This document shows, piece by piece, positions 36,122-39,250 of a stretch of 39,250 nt of DNA. Origin of the DNA: Prevotella sp. GTDB lineage: Bacteria > Bacteroidota > Bacteroidia > Bacteroidales > Dysgonomonadaceae. The translations under genes and the position numbers were made by a program. Position 1 is the first letter of the stretch. Every line of letters begins with the position of its first letter. The notes below the pieces were generated by a model that saw only the letters and a program-made list of their open reading frames with translations, had not been told where the DNA came from and searched no databases. The stretch is from assembly GCA_031285625.1 (NCBI GenBank), contig JAITVV010000022.1, forward strand, positions 1 through 39,250, read 5' to 3'.

Positions 36122-36517
36122 TTATTTTTTACGTATAACTTCACCTTTAATACGTACCTTATATACTGCGTCAGGAACGTTTGTGAAAACAGTAACTTCT
36201 TTACTGAATATTCCTGGACGTCCTACTGTTGAATAAGTAACTTTGATAGTTCCCGATTTACCAGGAAGTACTGGTTCTTTTGTATAATCAGGTGTTGTAC
36301 ATCCACAAGTTGTTTGCACACGTTGGATAATCAGTGGAGCAGTACCTTCATTCTTGAACGTAAATTCACATGTAACTGAATTTGCACTTTCCTCAACTTT
36401 TCCAAAATCGTGTACATCTTTTGTAAATACGGCTTTAGGCGCTTTTCCTCCGTCTTGAGCCATTATGAAACTGGTAGAAAGTACCAGTGCCATAAGTATA
36501 AAACCAATTTTTTTCAT
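36122..36517 (-). CDS. Secreted DUF1573 protein
   Basis: A 131-residue exported protein with a signal peptide at about residues 1-20 (ending IMAQ) and one DUF1573 domain of immunoglobulin-like fold. Typical elements are HDFGKVEESANSVTCEFTFKN (in two parts), TTCGCTTPDYT with the conserved CxC, and PGKSGTIKVTYST. Such proteins are abundant in Bacteroidota, and their role is not known. It is monocistronic, with a -7 box (TAACTTTG) at 36587-36594 and a terminator downstream. Confidence 0.9.
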   Translation of the reverse strand: MKKIGFILMALVLSTSFIMAQDGGKAPKAVFTKDVHDFGKVEESANSVTCEFTFKNEGTAPLIIQRVQTTCGCTTPDYTKEPVLPGKSGTIKVTYSTVGRPGIFSKEVTVFTNVPDAVYKVRIKGEVIRKK

Positions 36518-36586
36518 ATGCCTAATTCTAATTGTTTTACTAAATTAAATTAATGTAGTTCAACTTTTGTGATAATTATTACGGGA

Positions 36587-36594
36587 CAAAGTTA
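36587..36594 (-). promoter_or_regulatory. Candidate -7 element for the DUF1573 gene
   Basis: The minus strand reads TAACTTTG, 70 bases upstream of the start at 36517. Confidence 0.45.
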
Positions 36595-36672
36595 GTAATA
36601 AATATGGAGTACTTATAAAAAAATAAGATTATTTAGTACTCAGGGCCATTATCATTCGCTCAAAAACGAGAA

Positions 36673-36698
36673 GGACCCGGTTGCAAAAAACTGGGTCC
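36673..36698 (-). terminator. Terminator of the Gfo/Idh-DUF1080 unit
   Basis: GGACCCGGTT (36673-36682) pairs with AACTGGGTCC (36689-36698) with one G-U pair. A T-rich stretch follows on the minus strand after a few bases. Confidence 0.6.
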
Positions 36699-36711
36699 CT
36701 TCACAAATTAA

Positions 36712-37437
36712 TTATTTCAATTCTTTGATTTTTATATTCTTAAACCAGACTTCATCACCATGATCCTGCAACAAGATATTACCTTCTATCGCATTACCAA
36801 AGTTTGGCCAATCTGCGTATTTACTGTATGCAACCAAAGCATTCCACATCTGATTGTTTCGCTCATATTCGATAATCAATACACCATTCAGCCAATGCTC
36901 TACTTTATTATCTTTAACAATTACCATTGCTGTATTAAAATCATTCTTTACAAATGGTTTATCTATTGGAGCCGGAATCAGATCATAAAGAGAACCTAGT
37001 GTTCTGTTGCCTTTTACACCTAATTTAGCATCCGGATGCTTATCATCATCGAGAATCTGGAATTCACATCCAATAGCGGAACCTTCACCCTTATTAAGAT
37101 CGGGATTTACGAAATATTTAATACCACTATTTGCACCTTCTGTTATCTTAAAATCAGCTTTCAGTATAAAGTTTTTATATTTGCGGGTAGTGACGATATC
37201 CCCACCATTTGTGGATTCCCCTCCCCCACTTTTCATAACCTTCAGTATTCCTTTTTCAATAACCCAGCCTTTTGCCGGGAAAGCATCCAGCTTGGCACCT
37301 CTCCATCCGGCCGTAGTTTTACCATCCCATAAGAGTTTCCAACCCTCTCTTACTTCCTGTTCGGTCAGAATATTTTCCTGAGCTGATAAGTTTACAGCAA
37401 AGAGGCAAACAATAATAGATAATATATATTTCTTCAT
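36712..37437 (-). CDS. Secreted DUF1080 (3-keto-disaccharide hydrolase-like) protein
   Basis: A 241-residue exported protein with a signal peptide at about residues 1-19 and one DUF1080 domain (PF06439), a concanavalin-like jelly roll. Family elements are [43 protein letters not shown] and NGVLIIEYE. Members have been shown to hydrolyse 3-keto-glycosides made by Gfo/Idh oxidoreductases. The upstream Gfo/Idh gene ends 14 bases before this one, which fits that two-step scheme. The glycoside is unknown. Confidence 0.88.
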   Translation of the reverse strand: MKKYILSIIVCLFAVNLSAQENILTEQEVREGWKLLWDGKTTAGWRGAKLDAFPAKGWVIEKGILKVMKSGGGESTNGGDIVTTRKYKNFILKADFKITEGANSGIKYFVNPDLNKGEGSAIGCEFQILDDDKHPDAKLGVKGNRTLGSLYDLIPAPIDKPFVKNDFNTAMVIVKDNKVEHWLNGVLIIEYERNNQMWNALVAYSKYADWPNFGNAIEGNILLQDHGDEVWFKNIKIKELK

Positions 37438-37451
37438 ATTTTTAGAGTAAA

Positions 37452-38870
37452 TTATATTTTATAGTAATCTTCCCATCCTTTGCGAGGAGGTATTCCGGTC
37501 AGCATAGCATTCGCAAATTTATTATTAGTAATTTGTTTGGTTCTGCTATCAAAATAAAATTTGGTATTTAACCGTTGAGCCATTACCCCTAATGAGAATA
37601 CCTGACTTAGAGGTCCGTGTATCTCGAATGGAGAACGGGTTTTCTCTACTCCCGTACAAGCTAAAAGGAAGTTTTCAAAGTGGTTGGACGGGCTTTTAGG
37701 TACTTCAGGCAGTTTTGACGCCATTTCGCGTGCTTTACTTTCAGGAATAATAGAAAGTGTACTACCATGCGAGGCCCCTTTGAAGGTCAATTCTTTACTA
37801 TATATAATCTTTCCCGGATTTAATGTTGTTTTCTTTATTTCTCCGGCTCCCGAAGCCGGAATATTTGGATCTAAAGCCGATTCTCCATATCCGTCAGGTA
37901 TTGGAGGAAGGTTATTCACTCCATCATACCATGTTACGTCGCAAGGAGGCATTTCTCCTCTTGGTCCGAATTTAAATAAAATTGTAGAATCCGTAGGGAA
38001 GAAATAATCATTATGACCGGTCAACTTCACGGCATCAATTTCGTAAGGTAACCCTAAGTCTAAAAACTCATGCACGGTATCCAATATATGAGCGCCCCAG
38101 TCTCCTAAAGCCCCCATACCGAAATCGTACCATGAACGCCATTCTCCATAATGGTATTTTTCATTATATTCATGGTAGGGAACAGCACAGTTCCAAGTCA
38201 TCCAGTCCAATGTACTTGGTATAGGTTGAGCTTCAGGCAATTTATAAATATTAGTATCCCATCCATGCCATCTGCGAGGATTGTTCATATGGGCCGTAAC
38301 AGCTGTTACATCTTTTATGATTCCTGCCTCTTGCCAAGCTTTAAATTGGAAGTAATTGGCTTCTGAATGTCCCTGGTTACCTACCTGTGTTACTACATTC
38401 GGGTATTTCTTGGCTGCTTTCATCATTAGTTCAGCCTCATAGAAAGTACGGGCCATGGGTTTTTCCACATATACATGTTTGCCATTTGCCATAGCCAACA
38501 TACATATAGGAAAATGCGAAAAGTCGGGAGTGGCAACTGCAACAGCCTCAAATTCATTCCCTATCTTGTCAAACATAACCCTAAAGTCTTTGAACTGCTT
38601 CGCTTTTGGATATTTAGCCATTACATTTTGTGTATGTTTGGCTCCCATATCCACATCGCAAAGAGCAACAACATTCACCAAACCTGTTTTTTCAAAGTCA
38701 CCGATAATCTGTTCTCCTCTGTTTCCAATACCGATGTATGCAATATTAACTTTTCTGTTAGCCCCAACAACTCTGCTATAACTGGCAGCATTTAAAGGAT
38801 TTACAGTACCAACAGCCACTCCGGCAGAAGCCATAGCTGCAGTTTTCAAAAAATTTCTGCGTGTAACCAT
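37452..38870 (-). CDS. Tat-exported Gfo/Idh/MocA oxidoreductase
   Basis: A 472-residue oxidoreductase with a Tat signal ([19 protein letters not shown], about residues 3-21), so it is exported folded with its NAD(P) cofactor. The Rossmann part starts at [15 protein letters not shown]. The EKP motif is in [11 protein letters not shown] near residue 132. The C-terminal region holds [14 protein letters not shown] and [16 protein letters not shown], which are typical of the large Bacteroidota subfamily. It probably oxidises C3 of a glycoside and passes the product to the DUF1080 protein encoded 14 bases downstream. A 16-base inverted repeat lies about 83 bases upstream of the start. Confidence 0.9.
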   Translation of the reverse strand: MVTRRNFLKTAAMASAGVAVGTVNPLNAASYSRVVGANRKVNIAYIGIGNRGEQIIGDFEKTGLVNVVALCDVDMGAKHTQNVMAKYPKAKQFKDFRVMFDKIGNEFEAVAVATPDFSHFPICMLAMANGKHVYVEKPMARTFYEAELMMKAAKKYPNVVTQVGNQGHSEANYFQFKAWQEAGIIKDVTAVTAHMNNPRRWHGWDTNIYKLPEAQPIPSTLDWMTWNCAVPYHEYNEKYHYGEWRSWYDFGMGALGDWGAHILDTVHEFLDLGLPYEIDAVKLTGHNDYFFPTDSTILFKFGPRGEMPPCDVTWYDGVNNLPPIPDGYGESALDPNIPASGAGEIKKTTLNPGKIIYSKELTFKGASHGSTLSIIPESKAREMASKLPEVPKSPSNHFENFLLACTGVEKTRSPFEIHGPLSQVFSLGVMAQRLNTKFYFDSRTKQITNNKFANAMLTGIPPRKGWEDYYKI

Positions 38871-39250
38871 AGATTTATATTGTTTTTAGATTGTATCAGA
38901 TATTGATTAGTTCATTTACAAAATAAATGATATATCCCTTAAAATCAAAACATGTGTGCGAACACACACTTAAAATATAAAATGTAAATCACTAATAATA
39001 AACAATATACACACAACCAAAAGCAAATGATATTTTTTATGTTTTATAACATAGATATAATTTATTATATCGCATTTTAAAAAATAGAGTTCTATTCTTC
39101 TAGAATCAGTTAACAACAGTCAATTAAAAAACTAAAAGGTGACAAAAGTGACACGTTCTATTTTCAAAGTGTATAATCATTGCTTTGTATTTTGCTGATT
39201 ATTAATATTGTACAAGATATTTGTCGTACCGTAAAAAGGTACAATAAACA
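38871..39250. other. Right-hand intergenic region
   Basis: AT-rich DNA with no credible gene. It holds the inverted repeat at 38953-38968, a direct repeat of GTGAC within 39132-39153, and a hairpin pair at the very end (39207-39245). Confidence 0.5.
38953..38968. repeat. 16-base inverted repeat upstream of the keto-glycoside unit
   Basis: TGTGTG (38953-38958) and CACACA (38963-38968) flank a four-base spacer. It lies 83 bases upstream of the Gfo/Idh start, near a near-consensus -7 box TTATTTTG (38919-38926, minus strand). It may be an operator for a dimeric regulator. Confidence 0.4.

Noticed and set aside
37007-37381. A 124-codon open frame opposite the DUF1080 gene
   Set aside because: A shadow of a gene with a clear domain and signal peptide on the other strand.
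1-39250. CRISPR arrays, insertion sequences, prophage genes and rRNA genes
   Set aside because: No regularly spaced repeats, transposase or integrase motifs, or rRNA-like sequence were seen on either strand.

Overview
The window reads as a chromosomal segment of a low-GC member of the Bacteroidota, most likely of the Bacteroidales and perhaps close to Dysgonomonas (genus is inference). Evidence: the Bacteroidota -7 element TAnnTTTG recurs upstream of many genes and once forms a complete TTTG-N19-TAnnTTTG promoter; there are Bacteroidota-typical families (DUF4290, a PCMD-type lipoprotein, GH95, DUF1080 with a Tat-exported Gfo/Idh/MocA oxidoreductase, and a succinylornithine-type ArgF'); Shine-Dalgarno sequences are mostly weak. 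No insertion sequence, phage gene, rRNA or CRISPR array was seen.

Layout. 1-6.6 kb: a MaoC-like hydratase, a TIGR01777 epimerase-like protein, a secreted Gfo/Idh/MocA protein, an AlkD-like DNA repair protein, sucC-sucD and a small secreted unknown. 6.7-13.3 kb: an alpha/beta hydrolase, a carbohydrate-type lipoprotein, an ECF sigma factor, rpsT with tRNA-Glu under one consensus promoter, an M23 peptidase and a threonine aldolase. 13.4-17.1 kb: two unknown genes, an 850-base gene-poor stretch, and a fused nucleotidyltransferase-GHMP kinase whose translationally coupled downstream gene carries two frameshifts. 17.1-26.6 kb: a cation/proton antiporter, a GyrI-like membrane-anchored protein, an ABM-domain gene with aspS, a GH95 alpha-L-fucosidase, a lipoprotein version of the ABM domain with a YcxB-like membrane protein, an aquaporin and a second ECF sigma factor.

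26.7-32.0 kb is a leftward operon: proB, proA, membrane acyltransferase, a 58-residue basic protein, a second paralogous acyltransferase and argF'. It joins proline and arginine synthesis to two membrane acyltransferases, and argF' starts inside the stop codon of the second one. 32.1-34.0 kb: DUF4290-rimM-unknown acidic protein. 34.1-38.9 kb: an S41 protease, a DUF1573 protein, and a Gfo/Idh-DUF1080 pair that looks like a periplasmic 3-keto-glycoside module.

The most promising items are the proBA/acyltransferase/argF' operon with Ser90 at the ArgF' specificity position, the nucleotidyltransferase-GHMP kinase fusion with its damaged partner gene, and the keto-glycoside pair. Most of the rest is ordinary chromosomal housekeeping.
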